Below are positions 52,542-61,430 of a DNA stretch of 64,000 nt, in pieces. The stretch's first letter is position 1. Every line of letters begins with the position of its first letter. The stretch covers positions 3,906,001-3,970,000 of the forward strand of contig NZ_CP096829.1 of assembly GCF_023272795.1 (NCBI RefSeq). The letters are read 5' to 3'. The notes under the pieces were generated by a model. The model was not told the origin of the DNA, ran no database searches, and worked only from the letters and a program-made list of their open reading frames with translations. The position numbers and the translations under genes are program-made. Source of the DNA: Flavobacterium humidisoli (GTDB lineage: Bacteria; Bacteroidota; Bacteroidia; Flavobacteriales; Flavobacteriaceae).

Positions 52542-53561
52542 TTAGTTTTTAATATTTTGAATACTGTTAAAGATTTCTTTAAATAAGGTCAATTTCTTGA
52601 TGTAATAAAGGAAAACGATGCTTTTCACCGAATAGTATTGCTGTATTTGAAAATCTTTTCGTTTTTTAAGATATTTTAAAGATAAGCAATAAAATGAAAA
52701 ATGTGCTTTTAAAATGGCAAGAGTGTGCCCGAATTTACCTTGTGTAAGAAAACGGATACCGGCAATGCCATCTAATACCATGCGGAAAAAAATTACAAAG
52801 AATAATCCTTTTGAAGGCAGATTTTTAACCAACATTAGCAATGAATTTCTAAAATTCAAATAAGTTTTTTTAGGATTTCCTTGCTGTAAAGTTGCGCCAC
52901 CAACATGATAAACAACAGATTGGTAATTATATTTTATAATATGCCCTTCATTTGCAGCTCGCCAGCATAAATCAATTTCTTCCTGATGCGCAAAGAAACT
53001 TTCGTCAAAACCTCCTAATTCATGAAAAACGTTCTTTCTGATAAAGAAACAAGCGCCGGAAGCCCAGAACAATTCAATATTATCATTGTATTGCCCATAG
53101 TCTTTTTCAATTGTATCAAATATTCTTCCTCTGCAAAAAGGAAATCCGTATTTATCGATAAAACCACCGGCAGCACCTGCATATTCAAAGTATTCCTTGT
53201 TTTTAAAATCAAGAATTTTTGGCTGAATAATAGCGGTTTGATTTTCTTTTTCGAAAGTGTCTAGAATGGGCTGAAGCCAGTTTTCTGTGACTTCAATATC
53301 TGAATTTACTAATGCATATATTTCAGCATCAATATGTTTTAAGGCGTCATTATAACCTTTTGCAAAACCATAATTGCCTGAATTTTTTACAATTTTTACA
53401 GTTGGAAAATGTTCTGTAACATACGCAACAGAATTGTCCGTAGAATCATTGTCAGCAACGTAAATCGCTGCTCCTTCTGAAAACTGAATAACAGATGGTA
53501 AAAACTGCTCCAGCAATTTTACTCCGTTCCAATTTAAAATTACAACTGCTATTTTTTCCAA
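52542..53561 (-). CDS. Glycosyltransferase family 2
   Basis: 339 residues. GT-A fold with VVILNWNGVKLLEQFLPSVI at the start, YVADNDSTDNSV (nucleotide-sugar binding), VNSDIEV (DxD-like) and FWASGACFFIRKNVFHELGG, EEIDLCWRA. The C-terminal third is hydrophobic and may touch the membrane. Rhamnosyl-type transferases have this pattern; donor and acceptor unknown. The next gene on the same strand starts 24 bp upstream, so both may be one unit. Confidence 0.92.
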   Translation of the reverse strand: MEKIAVVILNWNGVKLLEQFLPSVIQFSEGAAIYVADNDSTDNSVAYVTEHFPTVKIVKNSGNYGFAKGYNDALKHIDAEIYALVNSDIEVTENWLQPILDTFEKENQTAIIQPKILDFKNKEYFEYAGAAGGFIDKYGFPFCRGRIFDTIEKDYGQYNDNIELFWASGACFFIRKNVFHELGGFDESFFAHQEEIDLCWRAANEGHIIKYNYQSVVYHVGGATLQQGNPKKTYLNFRNSLLMLVKNLPSKGLFFVIFFRMVLDGIAGIRFLTQGKFGHTLAILKAHFSFYCLSLKYLKKRKDFQIQQYYSVKSIVFLYYIKKLTLFKEIFNSIQNIKN

Positions 53562-53585
53562 AAGTATTTAGTTCTTTATTATTTG

Positions 53586-54038
53586 TTAGTGGTTTTCTTT
53601 ATAGTCTGGCAGATTTTTTAAAAACTCATATTTCTCGTTTTCAAAATCCATTTGACAATAAAAATGGTTCAGTCCGTTGGTAACATTCAAAAACCGTGCC
53701 TGCATTGTCATATTGTAACGTGCAATTTGATCAAAAGTTGCTTGAGAGATTTTAACTTCTGGAGCTTTGCACTCTACTAATATGTGTATAGAACCATCTG
53801 GGTTAAATACAACAACATCGTATCGCTTTCGTAATCCGTTGACGGTTAAAACTTTCTCGACATTAATAAGTGATTTTGGGTATTTTTTTTCATGCATTAA
53901 AAAATGAACTACGTGTTGGCGAACCCATTCTTCTGGCGTAAGAATTATAAATTTTTTCCTGATTTCATCAAAAATAGACACTTTATTTTCGCTATTTTTG
54001 AATCGGAAAGTATAAGCAGGGAAATTAAGTTTAAGCAT
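53586..54038 (-). CDS. HsdR-N-like PD-(D/E)xK nuclease-domain protein
   Basis: 150 residues from the ATG at 54038 (MLKLNFPAYTFRFKNSENKV). It matches the N-terminal nuclease region of type I restriction HsdR: RKRYDVVVFNPDGSIHILVE followed by CKAP, with D...ECK as the active-site pattern. There is no helicase part and no hsdS/hsdM nearby. This short stand-alone form is widespread in Bacteroidota next to holA, as here, so it is probably a chromosomal housekeeping protein, not a restriction system. Function unknown. Confidence 0.88.
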   Translation of the reverse strand: MLKLNFPAYTFRFKNSENKVSIFDEIRKKFIILTPEEWVRQHVVHFLMHEKKYPKSLINVEKVLTVNGLRKRYDVVVFNPDGSIHILVECKAPEVKISQATFDQIARYNMTMQARFLNVTNGLNHFYCQMDFENEKYEFLKNLPDYKENH

Positions 54039-54055
54039 AAAGCAAAAATATAAAA

Positions 54056-54122
54056 TAGTTTCAGGTTTCAAATTTAAAGTTTCAAGTTTTGAAGCATAAT
54101 TTGAAACCTGAAACTTGAAACA
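54056..54122. repeat. Palindromic spacer of GTTTCAGGTTTCAA units in a divergent promoter region
   Basis: Left AGTTTCAGGTTTCAAATTTA, right AATTTGAAACCTGAAACTTG. Same unit as at 50775-50840, but here between divergently transcribed genes, so it cannot be a terminator for either. Confidence 0.75.
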
Positions 54123-54131
54123 AAAGATTGA

Positions 54132-55136
54132 ATGGACGAAGTAGTAAAAATTGTTAACGATATTAAAGCCGGAGATATTAAACCGATTTATTTTTTAATG
54201 GGCGAAGAACCTTATTATATAGATAAATTGTCTGAATATATTGAACAGAATGTATTAGCTGAAGAAGAAAAAGGTTTTAATCAGACAGTTTTATATGGAA
54301 GAGATGTGTCAATTGATGATATTGTTTCAACGGCCAAGCGTTATCCTATGATGGCTGAACGTCAGGTTGTTATCGTAAAAGAAGCGCAAGATTTGTCCAG
54401 AACAATCGATAAAATAGAATCTTACGTAGAAAATCCAATGCAAACAACTGTTTTAGTTTTTTGTTATAAATATAAGACACTAGATAAACGTAAAAAAGTT
54501 ACTAAGCTATTAGGACAAAAAGGCGTTGTTTACGAAAGTAAAAAATTATATGAGAACCAAGTAGGAGACTGGATTAAACGCGTTTTGGCTGGAAAAAAAT
54601 ATACAATTGATCCTAAGGCAAATGCCATGCTTGTAGAATTTTTAGGTACAGATTTGAGTAAGATCAACAATGAGCTAGAAAAACTACAGATTATTTTACC
54701 GCAAGGCACGATGATTACTGCGGAGCATATTGAAGAGAATATTGGTTTTAGTAAAGATTATAATGTATTCGAACTTAGAAAAGCAATCGGAGAACGTAAT
54801 CAATTGAAAGCGTATAAGATAGCAGAAAATTTTGCTCATAATCCTAAAGAATATCCTTTAGTTATGACTACTGGGTTGGTATTTGGGTTCTTTGTCCAAC
54901 TTTTAAAATATCACGGATTAAAAGACAAGAATCCTAAAAACGTTGCAGCAACACTTGGAGTAAATCCGTTTTTCTTAAAAGAATATGATTTGGCAGTAAA
55001 AAACTATCCAATGAGAAAGGTGAGCCAAATTGTTGGAGCCTTACGTGATATTGATGTTAAAAGTAAAGGTGTAGGTGCCAACGCGTTACCGCAATCGGAT
55101 TTACTAAAAGAAATGCTCTATAAAATATTTAATTAA
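54132..55136 (+). CDS. holA: DNA polymerase III subunit delta
   Basis: 334 residues, the HolA length. Clamp-loader subunit that opens the beta clamp. AAA+-like fold with degenerate motifs: PIYFLMGEEPYYIDKLSEYI at the start, YPMMAERQVVIVKEAQDL, FLGTDLSKINNELEKL, and the C-terminal collar domain (VFELRKAIGERNQLKAYKIA). Normal for this family to lack Walker A. Confidence 0.94.
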   Translation: MDEVVKIVNDIKAGDIKPIYFLMGEEPYYIDKLSEYIEQNVLAEEEKGFNQTVLYGRDVSIDDIVSTAKRYPMMAERQVVIVKEAQDLSRTIDKIESYVENPMQTTVLVFCYKYKTLDKRKKVTKLLGQKGVVYESKKLYENQVGDWIKRVLAGKKYTIDPKANAMLVEFLGTDLSKINNELEKLQIILPQGTMITAEHIEENIGFSKDYNVFELRKAIGERNQLKAYKIAENFAHNPKEYPLVMTTGLVFGFFVQLLKYHGLKDKNPKNVAATLGVNPFFLKEYDLAVKNYPMRKVSQIVGALRDIDVKSKGVGANALPQSDLLKEMLYKIFN

Positions 55137-55200
55137 GCCATTAAAATTCACGATATTTGCGTTTCTAAAAATTTTACTACTTAAAAATAATTGCACAATT

Positions 55201-55383
55201 ATGGGAATGAATAAAAACACCATTTTAGGATGGGCAACTTTAATAATGGTACTTATGGGGTTGTTGCTTATAGCTCTTGGAATCTTTAGATATAGTGATG
55301 TTTCAGGATGGGGATTTGCTGCTGTTGGAGTTGGATTTTTTGCTAATGCATGGGTATTCAATGCTTTAAAAGGCAGGGTTTAG
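55201..55383 (+). CDS. Small membrane protein, CAL67264 family
   Basis: 60 residues with two membrane helices (about 8-27 and 36-54) and a conserved loop FRYSDVSGWGFAAVGVGFFA. I recognise this as the short flavobacterial family named CAL67264. Function unknown. Lies 64 bp after holA and 48 bp before ettA on the same strand. Confidence 0.85.
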   Translation: MGMNKNTILGWATLIMVLMGLLLIALGIFRYSDVSGWGFAAVGVGFFANAWVFNALKGRV

Positions 55384-55431
55384 AATTTTGAGATTTAAAG
55401 AAATAAATAATTATAATAAAAAAAATAAAAA

Positions 55432-57123
55432 ATGTCAGACGATAAGAAAGTAATTTTCTCAATGCAGAAATTGAGCAAAACCTATCAGGGAGCAGACAAA
55501 CCAGTTCTTAAGAATATTTACCTTAGTTTCTTTTATGGTGCTAAGATTGGTATTTTGGGACTTAATGGTTCTGGAAAATCTTCTCTTTTAAAGATTATTG
55601 CTGGAGTTGACAAAAACTACCAAGGAGATGTAGTTTTTCAACCTGGATATACAGTAGGATATTTAGAGCAAGAACCAATTCTTGATGATTCTAAGACAGT
55701 TATCGAAATTGTTCGTGAAGGAGCTGCAGAAACAATGGCGGTTTTAGAGGAGTACAACCAAATCAATGACTTATTTGGTCTTCCAGAATACTACGAAGAT
55801 CAAGATAAAATGGATAAATTGATGGACCGTCAAGCAGCATTGCAAGACAAAATCGATGCTCTTGGCGCTTGGGAAATCGATACTAAATTAGAAATCGCAA
55901 TGGATGCGTTGCGTACTCCAGAAGGAGATACTCCAATCAAAAACCTTTCAGGAGGAGAGCGTCGTCGTGTAGCTTTATGCCGTTTGTTGTTGCAACAACC
56001 AGATGTATTGTTATTAGATGAGCCAACCAACCACCTTGATGCTGAGTCAGTTCTATGGTTGGAGCAGCATTTAGCGCAATATTCAGGAACTGTAATTGCT
56101 GTAACCCACGACCGTTATTTCTTGGATAATGTTGCCGGATGGATTCTAGAGTTGGATAGAGGAGAAGGTATTCCATGGAAAGGAAATTATTCTTCTTGGT
56201 TGGATCAAAAATCAAACCGTTTGGCTCAAGAGGAAAAGGTGGCTTCTAAACGTAGAAAAACTTTAGAGCGTGAGTTGGAGTGGGTTCGTCAAGGAGCTAA
56301 AGGTCGTCAGACTAAACAAAAAGCGCGTTTACAGAACTATGACAAATTATTAAATGAAGATCAAAAACAACTAGACGAAAAATTAGAGATCTATATTCCG
56401 AATGGTCCTCGTTTAGGAACAAATGTCATTGAGGCTAAAAATGTTGCGAAAGCTTTTGGTGATAAATTATTGTATGATAATTTGAACTTTACCTTGCCAC
56501 AAGCTGGTATTGTTGGGATTATTGGACCTAACGGTGCTGGTAAATCGACTATTTTCAAAATGATAATGGGTGAACAAGCTACAGATAGCGGAGAATTTTC
56601 TGTCGGAGACACAGTGAAAATTGCTTATGTAGACCAGTCACACTCTAATATTGATCCAAACAAATCTATTTGGGAAAACTTTGCCGATGGTCAGGAATTG
56701 ATAATGATGGGAGGAAAGCAAGTTAACTCAAGAGCCTATTTGTCACGTTTCAATTTTGGTGGCGGTGAGCAGAATAAAAAAGTTTCTATGCTTTCTGGTG
56801 GAGAGCGTAACCGTTTGCACTTGGCCATGACTTTGAAGGAAGAAGGAAACGTACTTTTACTGGATGAGCCTACGAATGATCTTGACGTAAATACACTTCG
56901 AGCTCTTGAAGAAGGTTTGGAGAATTTTGCTGGTTGTGCTGTAATTATTTCTCACGACAGATGGTTCTTAGATAGAATTTGTACACATATTTTAGCTTTC
57001 GAAGGTGACTCTGAAGTTTATTTCTTTGAAGGAAGTTTTTCTGATTATGAAGAAAATAAAAAGAAACGTCTAGGTGGTGATTTAACTCCGAAACGTTTGA
57101 AATACAGAAAATTGATCAGATAG
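55432..57123 (+). CDS. ettA: Energy-dependent translational throttle protein EttA (ABC-F ATPase)
   Basis: 563 residues. Two ABC domains on one chain: Walker A GLNGSGKS (43-50) and GPNGAGKS (near 365), signatures LSGGERRRVALCRLLL and LSGGERNRLHLAMTLK, with a coiled linker between (residues ~250-320, RRKTLERELEWVRQGAKGRQ). No membrane domain. EttA binds the ribosomal E site and gates elongation according to the ATP/ADP ratio. Ends KRLGGDLTPKRLKYRKL, typical of the EttA branch. Confidence 0.95.
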   Translation: MSDDKKVIFSMQKLSKTYQGADKPVLKNIYLSFFYGAKIGILGLNGSGKSSLLKIIAGVDKNYQGDVVFQPGYTVGYLEQEPILDDSKTVIEIVREGAAETMAVLEEYNQINDLFGLPEYYEDQDKMDKLMDRQAALQDKIDALGAWEIDTKLEIAMDALRTPEGDTPIKNLSGGERRRVALCRLLLQQPDVLLLDEPTNHLDAESVLWLEQHLAQYSGTVIAVTHDRYFLDNVAGWILELDRGEGIPWKGNYSSWLDQKSNRLAQEEKVASKRRKTLERELEWVRQGAKGRQTKQKARLQNYDKLLNEDQKQLDEKLEIYIPNGPRLGTNVIEAKNVAKAFGDKLLYDNLNFTLPQAGIVGIIGPNGAGKSTIFKMIMGEQATDSGEFSVGDTVKIAYVDQSHSNIDPNKSIWENFADGQELIMMGGKQVNSRAYLSRFNFGGGEQNKKVSMLSGGERNRLHLAMTLKEEGNVLLLDEPTNDLDVNTLRALEEGLENFAGCAVIISHDRWFLDRICTHILAFEGDSEVYFFEGSFSDYEENKKKRLGGDLTPKRLKYRKLIR

Positions 57124-57142
57124 TTTCTGATAAATTTCCAAT

Positions 57143-57186
57143 AAAAAAAATCCCAAATTCCAATTAGTGTGAATTTGGGATTTTTT
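57143..57186. terminator. Bidirectional terminator after ettA
   Basis: Arms ATCCCAAATTC (57150-57160) and GAATTTGGGAT (57171-57181) with A-run and T-run outside, loop of 10. Lies between ettA and the convergent DCC-family gene. Confidence 0.9.
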
Positions 57187-57251
57187 ATTTCAAGTGTTTA
57201 TGCGTTTAGTTTTGTCATTTCAGGAACAAGATCACGCTAAATTGGAATTTT

Positions 57252-57665
57252 TTAAAGAAATTTTGCTTTTAACTCTGGAGTCGGAATCATGCAACTTTCT
57301 TTCTTGCCATACCAATTGTATCTATTTTTTGCCACATAGTCGTAAATTCTATCACTAATAAAAATAGGAACAATTCTAAAAATTGAAATGAGTTTCCATA
57401 AGCCTCCAAAATTTTTTGCTATTTCAATTGCTGCAGAAGACTTATAAAAATATGCTGTTTTTGGATCATACAAAATAATACTATCCATTTTAGAAAAACT
57501 GATTCCTAAGTGTTTGCAGATTGAAATGCCCAAATCTGATTGCAATGCAACAAATCTGAAAATGTCTTTTTTGTCATGGTTTATAATATATTGCACAGCA
57601 GTACTGCACAGATTGCAAACTCCGTCAAAAAGAACTATTTTTTTATTTTCTGGAAGGCTTTCCAT
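57252..57665 (-). CDS. DCC-family thiol-disulfide oxidoreductase (DUF393)
   Basis: 137 residues. The family name motif is present: LFDGVCNLCSTAVQYII with C17 and C20 (DxxCxxC), then FRFVALQSDLGISICKHLGI and the end YDYVAKNRYNWYGKKE. Predicted thioredoxin-like redox protein; partner unknown. The 261 bp upstream up to mutS2 (57666-57926) are AT-rich with nothing recognisable. Confidence 0.93.
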   Translation of the reverse strand: MESLPENKKIVLFDGVCNLCSTAVQYIINHDKKDIFRFVALQSDLGISICKHLGISFSKMDSIILYDPKTAYFYKSSAAIEIAKNFGGLWKLISIFRIVPIFISDRIYDYVAKNRYNWYGKKESCMIPTPELKAKFL

Positions 57666-57926
57666 TTTATTAGGTTTGTTTCAAATTTTACATTTCACGT
57701 TTTGATATGCATGAAAGTGAGCTTGGATTATTATATTGTCTTTATTTGTTTTGTTTATTGAATTTTAATTTTTAATAAATTTTATAAATTAAAAATGACT
57801 TTGATAAATTCTTTAAGATGGATTTTAAAAAATAAAGCATCTTATTTATCCTATTTTGTAAAAACGTTTCTTAAATCGCTTTATTTTAATTTTTCTATTT
57901 TTTAACCGTTATTAAACACTGAAAAT

Positions 57927-60092
57927 TTATTTTTTAACCGCTTCTACCAATTCCAATTCATCTAAACTTACTTTCGAAGTGAAAATTCCGTAATTAACCG
58001 TTGCTTTATTTTTTTCGATTAAATCAATACTTCCGACCGATCTTCCGTCGAGCATCCTTACTCTATCGCCAACTTTCAAAATTGGTTTTGGTTTTTCAAT
58101 AACTGGCTTAAGTTTCTTCTCTTTTTTCTCTTTTCGAATTTCCTCAACTTTTACCTGTACTTCAGCAATAATTTCTTTCTGTTTTTCAACTTTTGCTTTT
58201 ACTTCTTTCGGAGTTGCTTTTTTACGTTTAGAATTTTCGATCTCAACAATTTTTAAAAATTCACCAATTAGTTCTTTTTTGTTTTTGTTGTTAAAATACT
58301 TCTCGGCAATGTCGTCAATTTTTTGTCCAATGTAAATTATCTTTTGATTGCTGTCATATAATTCCTGATAACTTTCCAATTTTTGTTGGATTCTGGTATT
58401 GATATTTTCCATCTTTTTGCTTTCTTCTCGAGCACGAGTTTCTTCTTCTTTTAAATTCAAAGAAGTTTTTTCTAACTTCGAACGCTCTTTCTGTAAAGTA
58501 GCAATTGTTTTATCAAAACGAACTTTTCCAACTTCAATTTTCTTTTTTGCACGATTGATCAATCCAAACGGAATTCCATTTTTTTGAGCAACTTCAAATG
58601 TAAACGAACTTCCTGCCTGACCTAAAGCTAATTTGTACATTGGTTCAAGAGATTTTTCGTCAAACATCATATTGGCATTTGTAGCATATGGTAGCTCGTT
58701 TGCGAAAATTTTTAAATTGGAATAATGCGTTGTGATAATTCCGAACGCTTCACGATGATAAAATTCTTCCAGAAAAATTTCAGCCAAAGCGCCACCCAGT
58801 TCAGGATCAGAACCTGTACCAAATTCATCAATTAAAAACATGGTTTTGCTATTACATTTCTTTAAAAAGTAATTCATGTTTTTTAATCGGTAACTATAAG
58901 TACTTAGGTGATTTTCAATAGATTGATTGTCTCCAATATCGGTTAGGATTCTATCAAACAAAAAAGTTTCGCTTCTTTCGTGAACCGGAATCAAAATTCC
59001 AGATTGCAGCATTAATTGCAATAAGCCAACTGTTTTTAATGAAATGGTTTTCCCTCCAGCATTTGGTCCAGAAATTACAATAATTCTATTTTCTTGTTTT
59101 AACTCGATTGTCTGCGGATGCGTAACTTCTTTTTTCTGTTTATTGTTGAGATATAAAATCGGATGATACGCTTCTCTAAAGAATAATCTTCTTTCTTCTG
59201 TAATTGTTGGTAAGATTCCGTTTATTCGATTTGCATATTTTGCCTTTCCTGCAACAACATCAATATCACTTAAAAAGTCTTGATATTCAATTAATAAAGG
59301 AAGATATGGGCGAATTACATTTGATAAATTCTTTAAAATTCTTGTAATTTCTTCTTTCTCTTCATATTCCAAGTTGGCTAATTCACGAGAATACTTCAAA
59401 GTAGCTTCAGGTTCGATATATGCAATGCTTCCAGTTTTAGAACTTCCTAGAATTGAACCTTTTACTTTACGACGATACATGGCTAAAACCGCTAAAACTC
59501 TACGATTTTGTACAAAACTTTCTTTAATATCATCCAAATAACCTAAACCGTTGTACTGCGTTAAAGCTACACCAAAACTTTGATTTACTTTTCCGCGAAC
59601 TAAGTTCATATTTTGTCTAATCCCAGCCAAAGCAGGAGAAGCATTGTCTTTTATTTCGCCATATTTATCTACAATTGCATCAATTGCAGTGATAATATCT
59701 TTGGTTAATTCTACTCTTGAAGCTCTAGCATTTAAGTTTGGATAATAGTCATCGAATTTTTTCAAGAAATTCAATAAGACATTTGTTGTTGCAGAAAGAT
59801 TTGCGATTTTTCTAAAACTTCCAACTTCAAGAAAGCTGTCTTCGATTGCTAAGAATTTAATTTCATGCGTGATAGCGTCAAATCCATGATTTGGAATTGC
59901 ATTATTATTTTGAAAAGAAGACACATACTCTGATGTTTGCATCAGCGATTGCATTAATTCTTCTTTGTCTCTAAATGGTTTTATTTGTAAAGCCTTTTCT
60001 TTTCCAATATCGGTGTTGCAACCATCTGAGATGGTTTCCAAAACAGTTGGAAATTGTAAGTCTTGTAATGTTTTTTCTGTAATACTGATCAT
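57927..60092 (-). CDS. MutS2-type DNA-binding ATPase without Smr domain
   Basis: 721 residues. MutS-type ATPase: Walker A GPNAGGKT (342-349), DEFGTGSDPELGGALAE (Walker B), THYSNLK; clamp/coiled coil before and after; basic linker (about 610-665) and a C-terminal KOW-like segment (ILKVGDRVRMLDGRSVGSID). Bacterial MutS2 usually ends with an Smr endonuclease domain (~790 residues); here it stops before any Smr, which is usual in flavobacterial homologues as I recall. MutS2 suppresses recombination or rescues collided ribosomes in other bacteria; without Smr, cleavage is unlikely. Confidence 0.92.
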   Translation of the reverse strand: MISITEKTLQDLQFPTVLETISDGCNTDIGKEKALQIKPFRDKEELMQSLMQTSEYVSSFQNNNAIPNHGFDAITHEIKFLAIEDSFLEVGSFRKIANLSATTNVLLNFLKKFDDYYPNLNARASRVELTKDIITAIDAIVDKYGEIKDNASPALAGIRQNMNLVRGKVNQSFGVALTQYNGLGYLDDIKESFVQNRRVLAVLAMYRRKVKGSILGSSKTGSIAYIEPEATLKYSRELANLEYEEKEEITRILKNLSNVIRPYLPLLIEYQDFLSDIDVVAGKAKYANRINGILPTITEERRLFFREAYHPILYLNNKQKKEVTHPQTIELKQENRIIVISGPNAGGKTISLKTVGLLQLMLQSGILIPVHERSETFLFDRILTDIGDNQSIENHLSTYSYRLKNMNYFLKKCNSKTMFLIDEFGTGSDPELGGALAEIFLEEFYHREAFGIITTHYSNLKIFANELPYATNANMMFDEKSLEPMYKLALGQAGSSFTFEVAQKNGIPFGLINRAKKKIEVGKVRFDKTIATLQKERSKLEKTSLNLKEEETRAREESKKMENINTRIQQKLESYQELYDSNQKIIYIGQKIDDIAEKYFNNKNKKELIGEFLKIVEIENSKRKKATPKEVKAKVEKQKEIIAEVQVKVEEIRKEKKEKKLKPVIEKPKPILKVGDRVRMLDGRSVGSIDLIEKNKATVNYGIFTSKVSLDELELVEAVKK

Positions 60093-60223
60093 TTAATTTC
60101 TTTATGAAAGTAGAGGCAAAAGTACGAAAACATTATGATTGAAATCTACAAGTAATCGCTAATTTTATGTAATAGTAAATATGATTTTAAGTAATAATTT
60201 CTGAAATTCGCATAAAAAAAATT

Positions 60224-60889
60224 ATGGACGTAAAAATGCATTCTTCTTGGAAACCAGTTTTGAATGAAGAATTTGAAAAACCATATTTCAACGATTTAAT
60301 CGAATTTGTAAAATCTGAATATGCAACAAAAGTTTGTTACCCAAAAGGGAATCAGATTTTTTCAGCTTTTGATCATTGTCATTTTGATGAAGTAAAAGTT
60401 GTTATTATTGGGCAAGACCCTTATCATGGGCCAAATCAAGCAAATGGATTGTGTTTTTCTGTAAATGATGGAATTCCTTTTCCACCATCACTTCAAAATA
60501 TATTCAAAGAAATTCAAGACGATTTCAATATACCAATGCCTAATACAGGTAATTTGGAACGCTGGGCAGATCAAGGTGTTTTTCTGTTAAACGCAACTTT
60601 AACGGTAAGACAATCTGAAGCAGGAAGCCATCAGGGAAAAGGATGGGAAAAATTTACAGATGCAGTTATCAAGCAAATTTCTGCTGAAAAAGAAAATGTT
60701 GTTTTCTTACTTTGGGGAGGTTTCGCTCAAAAGAAAGCGGCTTTGATTGATGCTTCAAAACATCATATTCTAAAATCGGGTCATCCTTCGCCATTAAGCG
60801 CAAATAGAGGATTTTGGTTCGGGAATAAACATTTCAGTCAGACAAATGAATTCTTGAAATCTAAAGGATTGAAAGAAATTGAATGGTGA
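60224..60889 (+). CDS. ung: Uracil-DNA glycosylase
   Basis: 221 residues, the standard length. Removes uracil from DNA (base excision repair). The catalytic loop VVIIGQDPYHGPNQANGLCF has D65; the Leu-intercalation loop HPSPLSANRGFWFGN carries the conserved His; also VFLLWGGFAQKKAALID. Start at 60224; MHSSWK four codons later is an alternative. Divergent from mutS2. Confidence 0.97.
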   Translation: MDVKMHSSWKPVLNEEFEKPYFNDLIEFVKSEYATKVCYPKGNQIFSAFDHCHFDEVKVVIIGQDPYHGPNQANGLCFSVNDGIPFPPSLQNIFKEIQDDFNIPMPNTGNLERWADQGVFLLNATLTVRQSEAGSHQGKGWEKFTDAVIKQISAEKENVVFLLWGGFAQKKAALIDASKHHILKSGHPSPLSANRGFWFGNKHFSQTNEFLKSKGLKEIEW

Positions 60890-60896
60890 TTTTCTA

Positions 60897-60957
60897 AAAG
60901 TGACAAAGACTCAGAGGGGCAAAATGAAAAACTTTGCGTCTTTGTGACTTTGCGAGA
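60897..60957. repeat. Palindromic spacer of GTGACAAAGAC units
   Basis: Left AAAGTGACAAAGACTCAGAG, right GCGTCTTTGTGACTTTGCGA; the halves pair over ~20 bases with a few mismatches. It starts 8 bases after the ung stop, in a spacer between convergent genes, and has no T-run. Confidence 0.65.
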
Positions 60958-61019
60958 AATGTTTTTTATATAAAAAAAAATCTTTTGAATCTGCGAGAAA
61001 CAAAAGAATTTAATTTATG

Positions 61020-61394
61020 TTATTTTTTTACAATTTCTTCTAAAACAGCTTTATTTTCGTAATTAACCACTTTTAGAATAATCTCTTGGTTTTTTACTGT
61101 TTTTCCTTCAATGATATAAAGTTTTCCTTTATTGAACGGAACATTACTTTGGTCAAAATCTACATCTCCATAAGTTAATGTATTTTTGACATCTGCTGTG
61201 TCAACCCATTTTTCACTTAAAGTCTGAACAGCTTTTGGAGAATATTGAAAAGGTTTTGTTCTAAGGTTGTTTAAAACTCGAGCATTTGGGAAATAATTAC
61301 AACGAGTGTCTTTTCCAATAAAAAATCCTGATACAATAAAACATCCCATTACGAGACCAATCAGATAATATGCAAAACGGTATGCGAACTTCAT
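61020..61394 (-). CDS. DUF4258 domain protein
   Basis: 124 residues from the ATG at 61394 (MKFAYRFAYYLIGLVMGCFI); an upstream in-frame ATG six codons earlier is possible. One N-terminal membrane helix, then a small domain (NLRTKPFQYSPKAVQTLSEK, TYGDVDFDQSNVPFNKGKLY) of the DUF4258 type. Function unknown. It lies 36 bp behind ald and is likely in that operon. Confidence 0.8.
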   Translation of the reverse strand: MKFAYRFAYYLIGLVMGCFIVSGFFIGKDTRCNYFPNARVLNNLRTKPFQYSPKAVQTLSEKWVDTADVKNTLTYGDVDFDQSNVPFNKGKLYIIEGKTVKNQEIILKVVNYENKAVLEEIVKK

Positions 61395-61430
61395 GAAATA
61401 ATTTTTTTGCAAAGGTACACTAAAGTTCCT

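Noticed and set aside
53586..54038. Restriction-modification locus
   Set aside because: Only the HsdR-N-like nuclease domain is present; no methyltransferase or specificity subunit nearby, and the holA neighbour points to the common stand-alone family.
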